From the NCBI GenBank assembly GCA_031254455.1, contig JAIRUI010000030.1, forward strand, positions 1-45,573: a stretch of 45,573 nt of DNA, read 5' to 3'. This document shows, one piece after another, positions 16,383-24,868 of this stretch (positions are counted from its first letter, which is position 1; every line of letters starts with the position of its first letter). Origin of the DNA: Chitinispirillales bacterium (GTDB lineage: Bacteria > Fibrobacterota > Chitinivibrionia > Chitinivibrionales > Chitinivibrionaceae). A program made the position numbers and the translations under genes. The notes under the pieces were generated by a model. It had not been told where the DNA came from. It was given only the letters and a program-made list of their open reading frames with translations, and did not search any database.

Positions 16383-18755
16383 TTAACCTTTAACGTCAAA
16401 ACGGTTTATTAAAATTTCTCTTTGTTCTTTCGCCTCTTTTGTTTTTTCTTTATTAAAAATTACAGAAATAGATTCTGTTCCTATGCTTCTAAGCGATTCG
16501 CAAAATTCTTCATAGTTTTTTTTGAACCATTCAAGCATTTTATCGTTTGTAAAATTTATCGAAACTTGTAATTGTTTTTCAATTGTTAAATTTGTTTTTG
16601 CGGAAACGCTGTTTCCTTTTTCAAGTTCAATGTTTAATTCTACTTGCTGTTCGTTTTTTTTTGATTTGGAATGTTTGTTTTTCCCCTCTTTATTCACATG
16701 CAGTTCGATTTGAATCCATGCGTCGGCAATTTGTATCGGTACGATGATAGTTTGTTCCGTACGTCCTGAAGAAATTACTTTATTCGCCAATAAATTTGAT
16801 CCGTCGATTTTTCGTAACGCGTCGTTGACGGAATTTGATAAATCTTTTAATTTACCGAAAATCTCGGTCGATTTTTCATTTGTTTCAAAATTCGGTATGT
16901 TTTGCAATTTCTGCGAAACAATCTTTATATGCTGTATAATTTCCTTTAAAACCCCTTTTAAATTTTCTTCAAGTTTTTCTGATTTATTTTGTAAAATTCC
17001 TATTTTGGATATTATATATTCTATAGGTTTTTTTTCTTGGAAAATCATTTCTGAATTTTGAAAAATATTTCGAATTACATTTAGTTTTTCAGTCGAAAGT
17101 TTGAGTTCGTTTAATAAAAAATACGGATTGTTTTCTAGATCATTAGCAAATTTCTTTATGTTTATGGAGATATTTTCAATTGAATTTTCTTGTCCAAGCA
17201 ATGATTTTAATATCGGCAGGATAACTTGTTTATTTTGTTCGTCGTTGGCGAAATTAAGCAGATTTGATAATACGGGAGGCAATATTTTTGAGTGAGAATT
17301 TGATGGTTTTATATTACTTTCTTTTATTGAATCTTCTAAAATCTTCTTAATATCGGCGGATATTGTTTCGATAGAATTTTTTTGCCAAAACAACGATTTC
17401 AGAACAGGCAGAGCCGTTTGTTTATTTTGCGTGGAATTAACAACGTTAAGCAAATCGTTAAAAGAAGATAAAATTGTTTTAATTTGCGGACTTGAATTTT
17501 CGTTAATAGAAAGCGGTACAGTTTTTGTTTGTGGATTTAAATTCTCGTTTGAAGTTTTAATACGTGTTTCAGCGATGTTTTTTGAAACAGATTCAAGGCT
17601 TTCTGTAAAATTTTTTATTTGAGCGGAAATATTTTCAATTGATTTATCTCTTGTAAATAACGCTTTTAATACAGGTAAAGTAAGTTGTCGATTTTTTGAA
17701 TCGTTGGCGTAAATAAGCAAGTTAGACAAAATAGCCGGCGTAATTTTGTGCTGCGGGTTTGGATTTTCGGTTTCTTTTATGACATCTTGTAAGACGGTTT
17801 TCACGTCTTTAGTTAAATTCTGTGAAAGCATAAATCGCTGTTGTGCGCCGTTACGGATTATATTTGCGGTATCTATAAATAGTTCTTTAGGTAATTGTGG
17901 AAAATTTTTACTTAAAATAGCGCTAAATTCGGAATTAAACCGGGTTTGAAGAGTTATAGGTAAGAAAGTCGTTTGTGCTTTTCCGTCAATTTTTGCAAAA
18001 GCGAAGTTTTCGGCTTTAATTTGAGGAATTTTGTTTAATATTTCATTTAGCATATTTTTTATTGCCGAATTGTCTGTCGTCGTTATTAAACTATGAATGT
18101 TTTCTTTAAATTTCTCAATGTTTTGCACTATTAAGTGAATATTCTCCGGATTTTGCGATGTAATTTCATTTGCGTAATTTTCGCGAGAGTTTATAAGAAT
18201 TTGCGGAATTGAAAAGAAATCGCTTGCCGATAAATTTTCATTTTTTATTTGATTTGCCGTCCACATAAAGAAATTTGTCACATCCGTATTTTTTGGAAGA
18301 TTTTGCATTAATAGATATGAAACCGGAGAACGTTGAAACATACGTTCGATTTCTTTTAATAGAGCTTTCGCGAAATCTGCGTCCTCTGCGGGTAAAGACG
18401 GTGTTTCAAACGATTTTAAAACGGCTTCTGCATATTTTTGATATTCTTCTGTGTAATTTATAGTAGTCTGCTTCATTTGTGACGCAAACTTGTCCACTGC
18501 GTCGGCATCGGAATTTTCTTGCGGGACAGCGGAAGGCGAAGGTAAATAATCTTTTATGAGAGATAAAGGAATTTCTATTTTGTTCCCTTGCAGAAACGCA
18601 TCGGTCCCTTGCGGAATTTCCAAGACCGCCAAAGCGCCGTTGGGAAGATTGAGTAAAAGCGAATTTTGTGAAACGGATTTTATCTCGGCATATATCGTCT
18701 TTTCATCCGGCTTTACGGCAAATATCTGATTTGACACGATATTTTGAAGCTCCAA
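16383..18755 (-). CDS. fliK: FliK-like flagellar hook-length control protein
   Basis: A 790-residue, Gln/Asn/Lys/Ser-rich, mostly helical protein without membrane segments. Residues 670-785 fit the FliK C-terminal substrate-switch domain: a first strand IVPIQIADAWIQIELHV, a basic spacer, QQVELNIELEKGNSVSA, then QLQVSINFTNDKMLEWFKKN and a final amphipathic helix. FliK measures hook length and flips the export gate through FlhB. The middle has three similar units at about 338-387, 426-473 and 492-541, each with L-P-V/I-L-K-S/A-L followed by SIE-x-IS-x-x-IK. The start is TTG, five bases after the upstream gene stop, with a GGAAGG site. Family placement rests on the C-domain and neighbours, as the rest is not conserved. 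Confidence 0.72.
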   Translation of the reverse strand: MELQNIVSNQIFAVKPDEKTIYAEIKSVSQNSLLLNLPNGALAVLEIPQGTDAFLQGNKIEIPLSLIKDYLPSPSAVPQENSDADAVDKFASQMKQTTINYTEEYQKYAEAVLKSFETPSLPAEDADFAKALLKEIERMFQRSPVSYLLMQNLPKNTDVTNFFMWTANQIKNENLSASDFFSIPQILINSRENYANEITSQNPENIHLIVQNIEKFKENIHSLITTTDNSAIKNMLNEILNKIPQIKAENFAFAKIDGKAQTTFLPITLQTRFNSEFSAILSKNFPQLPKELFIDTANIIRNGAQQRFMLSQNLTKDVKTVLQDVIKETENPNPQHKITPAILSNLLIYANDSKNRQLTLPVLKALFTRDKSIENISAQIKNFTESLESVSKNIAETRIKTSNENLNPQTKTVPLSINENSSPQIKTILSSFNDLLNVVNSTQNKQTALPVLKSLFWQKNSIETISADIKKILEDSIKESNIKPSNSHSKILPPVLSNLLNFANDEQNKQVILPILKSLLGQENSIENISINIKKFANDLENNPYFLLNELKLSTEKLNVIRNIFQNSEMIFQEKKPIEYIISKIGILQNKSEKLEENLKGVLKEIIQHIKIVSQKLQNIPNFETNEKSTEIFGKLKDLSNSVNDALRKIDGSNLLANKVISSGRTEQTIIVPIQIADAWIQIELHVNKEGKNKHSKSKKNEQQVELNIELEKGNSVSAKTNLTIEKQLQVSINFTNDKMLEWFKKNYEEFCESLRSIGTESISVIFNKEKTKEAKEQREILINRFDVKG
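17113..17747 (-). repeat. Three imperfect internal repeats in the fliK-like gene
   Basis: Each unit encodes about 50 residues with the pattern SNLL-x-x-A/V-N then LPVLK-x-LF then SIE-x-IS-x-x-IK (residues about 338-387, 426-473, 492-541). The similarity is visible in both DNA and protein, with unequal spacing of about 88 and 66 residues. Confidence 0.7.
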
Positions 18756-18760
18756 CTATT

Positions 18761-19543
18761 TTATTTCCTTCCGGCTAAATTCAGAATCATAACAACTTGG
18801 TCTTTACTCATAGAGAAATCCTGCGCTATTTTTGCCGTATCTTCGCCGTTATCGAATCTTTTTACTATTTCGTTTTTAATTTTCAACGCTCGCATTTGCT
18901 TCGGCTCCTCATTAGGCATAGTTTCGGTTTTCGGTTCTATTTGAACGACGGCTGCGTCACTCGTCTGATATTTTTGAGCGAGTTCCTTTATTGAGTAAGT
19001 AACGTTTTCTAAGTTTTTCGTTCTTTCTTTATATCGGTCGATTTCGGTCAATACATTTGCAGTTTTAGGTAATATTTCTTTTTTTGTTTCAAAATCCGGT
19101 AATTTTTTTGCGGTTGAAGTTCTCTTGTTTTTGTTTTTTTGGGAAACGATAAGGAAAATTCGCGCAAAAATTAAGAATGTCATTGCTAAAACGGCAATAG
19201 CCCCCATCACAATCACGAGGTTGTCTAAAACGGAACGATTCGTAAAAAAGTTTAAATTGTCTTCTTCATTTTTCAAAGGTGTTTTTTTTATATTCTCTTT
19301 GTCGTCAGAAATATCGTCGCTTTTATTTGAACCGTCCGCTTTCATTTCGTTATTTTTTGTTATGATAGCTCGTTCCAATTGCTTTATTTCAGAAGAAAAT
19401 TCGTTACCGTCATCGCCGTCTTTTATCGCCTCGCGCCTTAAAAAATTAAGAGAGTCGAGCCGATACTGCAGTTGTTCCAACGTATGAGGAACCGCCGCTA
19501 AAAACGATACGAAGACAAATATAACTAAAAATATTCTCACCAT
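18761..19543 (-). CDS. Motility-associated membrane protein with HTH-like tail (SwrB/DUF6115-like)
   Basis: A 260-residue protein with an N-terminal signal-like segment (MVRIFLVIFVFVSFLAAVPH), a charged extracytoplasmic stretch, one strong membrane segment near 90-115 (VIVMGAIAVLAMTFLIFARI) and a long cytoplasmic tail. The last about 40 residues, IVKRFDNGEDTAKIAQDFSM and VVMILNLAGRK, form a helix-turn-helix-like motif. It closely resembles the C-terminal motif of SwrB/YlxL (DUF6115) and DUF2802 proteins found next to flagellar genes. SwrB promotes flagellar assembly and export switching in Bacillus. Here it lies five bases upstream of fliK, which supports a flagellar role. A clear AAGGAG site precedes the ATG. 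Homology is limited to the tail. Confidence 0.68.
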   Translation of the reverse strand: MVRIFLVIFVFVSFLAAVPHTLEQLQYRLDSLNFLRREAIKDGDDGNEFSSEIKQLERAIITKNNEMKADGSNKSDDISDDKENIKKTPLKNEEDNLNFFTNRSVLDNLVIVMGAIAVLAMTFLIFARIFLIVSQKNKNKRTSTAKKLPDFETKKEILPKTANVLTEIDRYKERTKNLENVTYSIKELAQKYQTSDAAVVQIEPKTETMPNEEPKQMRALKIKNEIVKRFDNGEDTAKIAQDFSMSKDQVVMILNLAGRK

Positions 19544-19730
19544 TGTGGATTCTCCTTTTTACGACAAATTCAACGTGAATTTGTAACGTTTATTCTCCAT
19601 TTATTATATTAAATATACTTTATTACTTTGTTGCAAAAGGATTTGTTTTTTTATGATAAAAACAATTATATATGATAAAAGGAAGCGAATAAAATTCTGT
19701 TATTTACATTTAATGTTAAAGGCGGTTTAA

Positions 19731-20474
19731 TTGCGAATCGCTATAATGTCGGATATACACGGGAATCTTGAAGCGTTATCTTCGGTTCTTGTGGATATTA
19801 ACGGTAGAAATGTTGACAGGATTATATGTTTAGGCGATATTATCGGTTACGGTTCTGAGCCAAATGAGTGCGTTTGGATGGTTGAAGCGTACTGTGACTA
19901 TTGTTTGTTAGGAAATCATGAAGCGGCGATTTTTGATAGGCTTGTTGCGCAGGAATTTAATAAACATGCACATTTTTCAATTGATTGGACACGCGGCAAC
20001 TTGAATCAGAAGTCTGTTAATTTTATTGAAAAAATGGAGTTGTTGAAGGTTGAAAATGAATTTACCGCCGTTCACGCGACGCCATATAGACCGAATTCTT
20101 GGAATTATATTTCTTCAATGGACGATGCGCGGTTTGCTTTCAATTTTTTTAATACTAAGTTTTGTTTTATCGGTCACAGCCATGTTCCTGGTGTTATTGT
20201 TTCGGAGAAAGATGAGTTAGATGTTTCAATTTTACCGCCTCGATCTTTTAACTATGGAACAGGTTTTAAGCAAAATGCGAAGTTTATAGTCAATGTCGGC
20301 AGTGTAGGGCAACCGCGCGATAAAAATCCTGATAGTTGTTATGTGATAATTGACACGGATTTACGAGAAGTGTCTTTTTTACGCATTCAGTACGATATTG
20401 CACTTTGCCAACAAAAGATGCGCACTGCCGGGTTGCCTGTTTTTTTAATAAACCGCATTGCTGAAGGTTGTTGA
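19731..20474 (+). CDS. Calcineurin-like metallophosphoesterase
   Basis: A 247-residue cytoplasmic protein with the full two-metal phosphoesterase signature: SDIHGN (10-15), LGDIIGYG (about 35-42), LLGNHEA, VHATP and GHSHVPG near residue 148, followed by NVGSVGQPRD. These motifs and the length fit the YfcE/MJ0936-type single-domain group; substrates range from phosphodiesters to phosphoproteins and cannot be told here. The start is TTG, supported by AAAGGCGG seven bases upstream and by the first strand beginning at residue 2. It stands alone, with 187 bases of divergent promoter region before it and 119 bases before tpiA. Confidence 0.88.
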   Translation: MRIAIMSDIHGNLEALSSVLVDINGRNVDRIICLGDIIGYGSEPNECVWMVEAYCDYCLLGNHEAAIFDRLVAQEFNKHAHFSIDWTRGNLNQKSVNFIEKMELLKVENEFTAVHATPYRPNSWNYISSMDDARFAFNFFNTKFCFIGHSHVPGVIVSEKDELDVSILPPRSFNYGTGFKQNAKFIVNVGSVGQPRDKNPDSCYVIIDTDLREVSFLRIQYDIALCQQKMRTAGLPVFLINRIAEGC

Positions 20475-20593
20475 AAAATCATATCGGTCGCAATAATTAT
20501 AATCGTTTCGTCAAATTTTACAATATTATCTTGATTGTACGTCTTGACAATAATTATTTTCATTATTGAAGTATTATTTTAACGGAGAATTTA

Positions 20594-21349
20594 ATGAGTA
20601 GAAAAATATTTATTGCCGGTAACTGGAAGATGAACACTACAATTGAAGAGGCTGTAGAGTTGGCTAAAGGCATCATAGAGGAAACGAAAAACAGAGGTGA
20701 TGTTGAAGTCGCTGTTTGTCCGCCATACGTCAATTTGTCGGTCGTAGCGCAGATAATTAAAGGAAGCGGAATAAAACTCGGCGCACAAGATGTTCATTGG
20801 GAACCGAGCGGAGCATATACAGGGAAAATATCCGCCGCTATGCTTAAAAGCGCAGGCTGCGAGTATGTTATTATCGGACATTCCGAACAGAGACAATATT
20901 TCGGTGAAACTGACGAAAGCGTTAACAAAAAAGTAAAAGCGGCGATTGCAGGCGGACTTAAACCGATTATATGTGTCGGCGAGTTATTAAGCGAACGGGA
21001 AAACGGGTTTACCGAAGTAACGGTAGAAAAACAGGTTGTAGGAGCATATAACGGTTTGTCTAAAGAAGACGCGTTGAAGACGGTTATCGCCTATGAGCCG
21101 GTTTGGGCGATAGGGACAGGTAGAACAGCCACTCCCGAGCAGGCGGACGAAATGCATTTGTTTATAAGAAATTCTCTTGTAAAATTATACGATAAAGATC
21201 TTGCGCAGAATATCGTCATTCAGTATGGCGGAAGTATGAATCCTAAAAATGCGAAAGAATTACTTGCGAAAGAAAATGTCGATGGCGGGTTAATAGGGGG
21301 CGCATCGCTTAAGCCTGATCAATTTAAGGGCGTGGTAATACCTCAGTAA
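20594..21349 (+). CDS. tpiA: Triosephosphate isomerase
   Basis: A 251-residue TIM-barrel enzyme interconverting dihydroxyacetone phosphate and glyceraldehyde 3-phosphate in glycolysis. All key elements are present: GNWKMN with the electrophilic Lys, IGHSEQRQYFGE with the catalytic His, AYEPVWAIGTG with the catalytic Glu followed by the flexible lid (TGRTATPEQ), and the phosphate-binding YGGSMN and GLIGGASL. Length is standard. The ATG has a GGAG site. secG follows after 10 bases, a common pairing, so the two are probably cotranscribed. The preceding 119 bases include a TTGACA at 20544-20549, but I see no well-spaced -10 box. Confidence 0.97.
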   Translation: MSRKIFIAGNWKMNTTIEEAVELAKGIIEETKNRGDVEVAVCPPYVNLSVVAQIIKGSGIKLGAQDVHWEPSGAYTGKISAAMLKSAGCEYVIIGHSEQRQYFGETDESVNKKVKAAIAGGLKPIICVGELLSERENGFTEVTVEKQVVGAYNGLSKEDALKTVIAYEPVWAIGTGRTATPEQADEMHLFIRNSLVKLYDKDLAQNIVIQYGGSMNPKNAKELLAKENVDGGLIGGASLKPDQFKGVVIPQ

Positions 21350-21359
21350 AGGAAAAAGT

Positions 21360-21719
21360 ATGTTGTTTGGATTATTGGTGTTTTTATTTTTGCTTGTTTG
21401 TTTGATTTTAATGTTTCTGGTTTTGGTTCAGGATGATAAAGGCGGAGGTATTTCCGGTGCGATCGGCGGCGGCGTTGGTTCTACGGCAAACTCAATTTTG
21501 GGGTCTCAAAACGCCGAGACTATTTTGACGCAGGGGACAAGAATTTTTGCAGGCGTATTTTTTGTGCTGACGATTGTAATTACACTTTTGGTGGCAAAAG
21601 GCGGTAATAGTTCTAAAAATTCCGCTTCACAGTTGAAAGAATATACTACAAGCGTTTCGGATGTCGTCGCTCCGTCCGGTGAGGCGGGGATTACGCCGTT
21701 TATTCCGAAAGACGAATAA
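21360..21719 (+). CDS. secG: Preprotein translocase subunit SecG
   Basis: A 119-residue inner-membrane protein with two membrane segments (about 2-23 and 56-77) joined by the conserved Gly-rich loop: LVLVQDDKGGGISGAIGGG and NSILGSQNAETILTQGT. SecG binds SecYE and aids protein export. The C-terminal tail (about 80-119) is Ser-rich and disordered, as is common. It starts ten bases after tpiA, with an AAAGGAAA site overlapping that gap. A tRNA-Leu gene follows 27 bases later. Confidence 0.95.
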   Translation: MLFGLLVFLFLLVCLILMFLVLVQDDKGGGISGAIGGGVGSTANSILGSQNAETILTQGTRIFAGVFFVLTIVITLLVAKGGNSSKNSASQLKEYTTSVSDVVAPSGEAGITPFIPKDE

Positions 21720-21746
21720 TAATTAACTTATGAGATTTTCATTTAC

Positions 21747-21830
21747 GCGGATATGGTGGAATTGGTAGACACGCAGGATTAAGGATCCTGTGGGGGTTGC
21801 TTCGTGCCGGTTCAAGTCCGGCTATCCGCA
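21747..21830 (+). tRNA. tRNA-Leu (anticodon AAG)
   Basis: An 84-base class II tRNA. The acceptor stem is GCGGATA / TATCCGC with discriminator A at 21830. The anticodon stem CAGGA/TCCTG encloses the loop TTAAGGA, putting AAG at 21781-21783. A long variable arm follows (about 21791-21805), then the T-arm GCCGG-TTCAAGT-CCGGC. The CCA end is not encoded. AAG reads CUU and, with A34 edited to inosine, CUC and CUA. This is unusual in bacteria, where GAG is normal for this box. Confidence 0.93.
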
Positions 21831-21852
21831 TTTCTTTTTTAGCGCTTTGAAA

Positions 21853-24315
21853 TCAAAATGTCCTGTAAAGACTTATCATAGTTATATCGTCGAATCTGTC
21901 GGCGCTTTTTCTAAAATGTGACAAATCCTCATCGACCGTTTTTATGACATCCTTTGCGGTCTCATATTTTTTTCCTAAAAGTTTATCTAAAAGCCGTTTG
22001 AACGAATAGAACTTATTGTTATTGTTTCGCGTATCCGTAACCCCGTCTGTGTACAAAAATAATAATTCGTCTTTTTCTATAACGCACGAACCAACGGGGA
22101 ATTTTGCCGTATCGGCAAGTCCGATAGCAGGGGCGGACGATTTTAATTCTTCGCGTAAAACCCCTTTGTTTGAAAACAAAAGTCCCGGGTTATGTCCTGC
22201 GTTTACGTAATCAAGTACGCAGGTTTTTGTGTTTAGTATCCCATAAAACAGTGTAACAAACATAAATCTTCCGTTGCGTCGTTGATTATATTTTGAAATG
22301 TAATCGTTTGTCGCGTAAATAGAATCAAGAGGCGATTGTCCGCTTTTAAGTGAGTTTTCGGTGAGAATTTGTAATAGTGTTTTTGTAAGAACCATAAATA
22401 AGGCGGAACTTACGTCTTTTCCGCTGACGTCGGCTACAATTATCGCTACCGTGTCGTCGTTAAGTTTGCAAATGTCGTAAAAGTCTCCAGATACCTCATG
22501 CGCCGGTTCGTAAACAACTTCGATATTAAATCCTTGCGGCTGGTATATCTGCTGTGGGAGAAAACTTCGTTGAATATCGCTGCCGAGTTGTAATTCGTGT
22601 TTTACGACTTCAAACTTTGAATGCTCTTTCTCTTGCTCCTTTTTATTGTGACTCATTATTTGTTCCGTGTGAATCGAATCGCTTATTTGTTTTCCAAGGG
22701 CTTCGAAAATATTTGTTTCATATTCTACTTTTTCGTCCAATATAAAATAGAGTGCGCCGTATGTCTCATTTCTAAAATAAAGCGGCTCGACAACGATTAC
22801 AAAAGGTTTTTCTATATTTTTGCTGATAATATTGGGAAGCATAGTTTTTTCATATTTGTTTCCCGAATTTTTATCTATATTTAACCTTTTTCCATTTTTA
22901 ACGGCAAGGGCGACTTTAGGTGCGACGATTTTGCTTGTCGCCGAAGATTTATATCTTAGCATAAAAAAGGTGTCCAAGCCGATTTGCGGAAATTCTTTTG
23001 CGATCGTATTCAATATTTTTTCGTAGTCCGCCGCATTTGAAATCAGTTCTTTCAATTCGTATAGATTCAAATAATTACTTTTTGTTTTAAGCCTTTTGTA
23101 TCCTTCGTGTTGGTTAAGCATGTCAAAACGAAGATTTTCCGCACGGTTTAGCAGCATATCTGCGAACGCAAACGCTTCTCTTGTCATGTGTGAAATGGAA
23201 TAATGCCATAAAACTCTGTAAAGCTGCGACAATTTGGATAAATTTTTACCTTTAATGACATCTTTTTGAAATTTTTGTTGAATAGTTTTTAAGAAGATAT
23301 TGCTTTCCTGATTATTAACGTCTTCGCAGAAAGCGAATACTAATTGTTTTATCAGGTTTTTGTCATTATCGCCGATTTCACGTGAATTATTGAATAATTC
23401 AATTACGCGACCGTACAGGTCTTCTTTAATAAGAAAGTTTTTTGTGGCGACCGGGGCGAGTAACGCTCGTTTTATTCTTCCTTTCGGAATATCATACTCA
23501 AAAAAACATTTGCAGGAATTTCGTTTAACAAGTTCGGTTTTAAGCATAATGTCGCTTGGAACGTCTTTCCCGTCAAGTTTTTCCAAAAGCAGTTTTAACG
23601 CTTCGCCGCCCAATTTGCGAAGCGGTTGATTTACGGTTGTCATCGGCGGAAAAGTAAATTTGCTTTCGTCTGTGTTATCGAATCCTACGACGGCGATGTC
23701 TTGAGGAACATTTAATCCGAATTCTTTTAAAGCGTCAAGTACTCCCATAGCGGTTTCGTCGTCGATGCATACTATGACGTCGTAATAGATTTTTCCTTCG
23801 TGTTTTTCTATTATTTTTTTTACGGCGTTAATTCCAGATTCTCTGTCAAAATAGCCGAAAAAGACATCGTTTTTTGAAAATTTGACGTCTCTGATTTTCA
23901 AAACTTCCTTGAAAGCCGAAAATCTGTCTTTTACTTCCGAATTGTTTACCGGACCGTTTACAAAGGCAAATTTGGTAAATTTGTGTTCGTCAACTAAGTG
24001 AAAAGCCAATTCTCTCATTCCATATTGATTGTCTATCGTTACCGCCGGGATATTCGATGAAAGTTTGAGCATTGAGACTATCGGTATATCGCCGTATTCG
24101 GCGATAAATTTTTCTACTTTTTCTATCGAAACGTAACTGCATATCGAGCCGGAAATAATAATTCCGTCCAATTTCATCATTTTGGGAATTTCGTATAAAA
24201 TATTTCGTCGAGTTTCGTATTGATCGTCCGGCGCTTCTAAAGATCCGCCTACTAATGCGATAATATTTATTTTTTTGGTACTGGTGCGAGCCGCCTCTTT
24301 TATTCCTTCCCACAC
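21853..24315 (-). CDS. LacI-type sensor + GAF + SpoIIE/PP2C phosphatase
   Basis: An 820-residue cytoplasmic signalling protein from GTG 24315. Residues 1-270 form a LacI/RbsB-type ligand-binding domain (KLDGIIISGS, FAFVNGP, VIVCIDDETAMGVLDAL, DIAVVGFDNT, TTVNQPLRKLG) with no DNA-binding helix-turn-helix. A helical part follows, then a GAF-like domain at about 430-570. Residues 585-820 are a SpoIIE-type PP2C Ser/Thr phosphatase with GDFYD (610), DVSGKD (629), NAGHNPG, YTDGVTD (755) and FDDITM (808), the metal-binding acids all intact. It probably dephosphorylates an anti-anti-sigma factor in response to a small ligand. The frame stays open upstream to an ATT at 24390 and contains the missing first beta strand (KTIAVLIGSLDGYYQSG), so the true start is probably non-canonical. 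Confidence 0.88.
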   Translation of the reverse strand: MWEGIKEAARTSTKKINIIALVGGSLEAPDDQYETRRNILYEIPKMMKLDGIIISGSICSYVSIEKVEKFIAEYGDIPIVSMLKLSSNIPAVTIDNQYGMRELAFHLVDEHKFTKFAFVNGPVNNSEVKDRFSAFKEVLKIRDVKFSKNDVFFGYFDRESGINAVKKIIEKHEGKIYYDVIVCIDDETAMGVLDALKEFGLNVPQDIAVVGFDNTDESKFTFPPMTTVNQPLRKLGGEALKLLLEKLDGKDVPSDIMLKTELVKRNSCKCFFEYDIPKGRIKRALLAPVATKNFLIKEDLYGRVIELFNNSREIGDNDKNLIKQLVFAFCEDVNNQESNIFLKTIQQKFQKDVIKGKNLSKLSQLYRVLWHYSISHMTREAFAFADMLLNRAENLRFDMLNQHEGYKRLKTKSNYLNLYELKELISNAADYEKILNTIAKEFPQIGLDTFFMLRYKSSATSKIVAPKVALAVKNGKRLNIDKNSGNKYEKTMLPNIISKNIEKPFVIVVEPLYFRNETYGALYFILDEKVEYETNIFEALGKQISDSIHTEQIMSHNKKEQEKEHSKFEVVKHELQLGSDIQRSFLPQQIYQPQGFNIEVVYEPAHEVSGDFYDICKLNDDTVAIIVADVSGKDVSSALFMVLTKTLLQILTENSLKSGQSPLDSIYATNDYISKYNQRRNGRFMFVTLFYGILNTKTCVLDYVNAGHNPGLLFSNKGVLREELKSSAPAIGLADTAKFPVGSCVIEKDELLFLYTDGVTDTRNNNNKFYSFKRLLDKLLGKKYETAKDVIKTVDEDLSHFRKSADRFDDITMISLYRTF

Positions 24316-24563
24316 TCCGGATTGATAATATCCGTCTAAACTTCCGATCAGAACGGCAATTGTCTTTTCTTCACATTCTTCTTTCGTAATTACCTCCCGA
24401 ACATATAACGATTACAATATAGAAAAGTATTTTATCGGATACGGCGAAATCAATATATAATGTAAAAATTTATATAATTTATTATTTTCGTATAAATACT
24501 TGACTGGATAAATAACGTTTAAGTATTTTCACCTTGTACTATAATGAAATATCGGAGGGAACT

Positions 24564-24779
24564 GTGAGAGAAGGAATTCATCCCAAGTATCAAGCGGCTA
24601 CGTTCACCTGCTCCTGCGGGAATGTAATAAAAACCAGCGCCGTAATCGGCGATAAGCATATTGAAATATGCAATAACTGTCATCCGTTTTATACCGGAAA
24701 ATCAAAATTAGTGGATACTGCCGGAAGAGTTGAAAGATTTAACGCTCGTTATTCGGCTCTTAAAACGCCTAAAAAATAG
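24564..24779 (+). CDS. rpmE: 50S ribosomal protein L31
   Basis: A 71-residue large-subunit protein. GTG 24564 is chosen because GGAGGG lies four bases upstream and the product then begins REGIHPKYQ, as L31 proteins do; longer in-frame starts would add foreign residues. It is the zinc-binding (C+) form with CSCG and CNNC, followed by HPFYTGKSK and the end GRVERFNARY. L31 bridges the subunits and in many bacteria serves as a zinc store. It is followed by a good terminator and then prfA, a common order. The 183-base region upstream, shared with the divergent phosphatase gene, carries no gene. Confidence 0.96.
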   Translation: MREGIHPKYQAATFTCSCGNVIKTSAVIGDKHIEICNNCHPFYTGKSKLVDTAGRVERFNARYSALKTPKK

Positions 24780-24801
24780 GCGGAGTATCTGTTTTGTAAG
24801 A

Positions 24802-24838
24802 AAAAGAATGTGAATAGCTTCACATTCTTTTGTTTTTT
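24802..24838 (+). terminator. Rho-independent terminator after rpmE
   Basis: A perfect 13-bp stem AAAAGAATGTGAA / TTCACATTCTTTT with loop TAGC (24802-24831), followed by GTTTTTTT. It lies 22 bases after the rpmE stop and 30 bases before prfA, so it should separate or attenuate their transcription. Confidence 0.9.
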
Positions 24839-24868
24839 TGAGAAATGATAATACGATAGGAATTGAAA

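Noticed and set aside
20544..20577. Promoter for tpiA from TTGACA (20544) and TATTAT (20572)
   Set aside because: The spacer is 22 bases, too long for a standard sigma-70 promoter.
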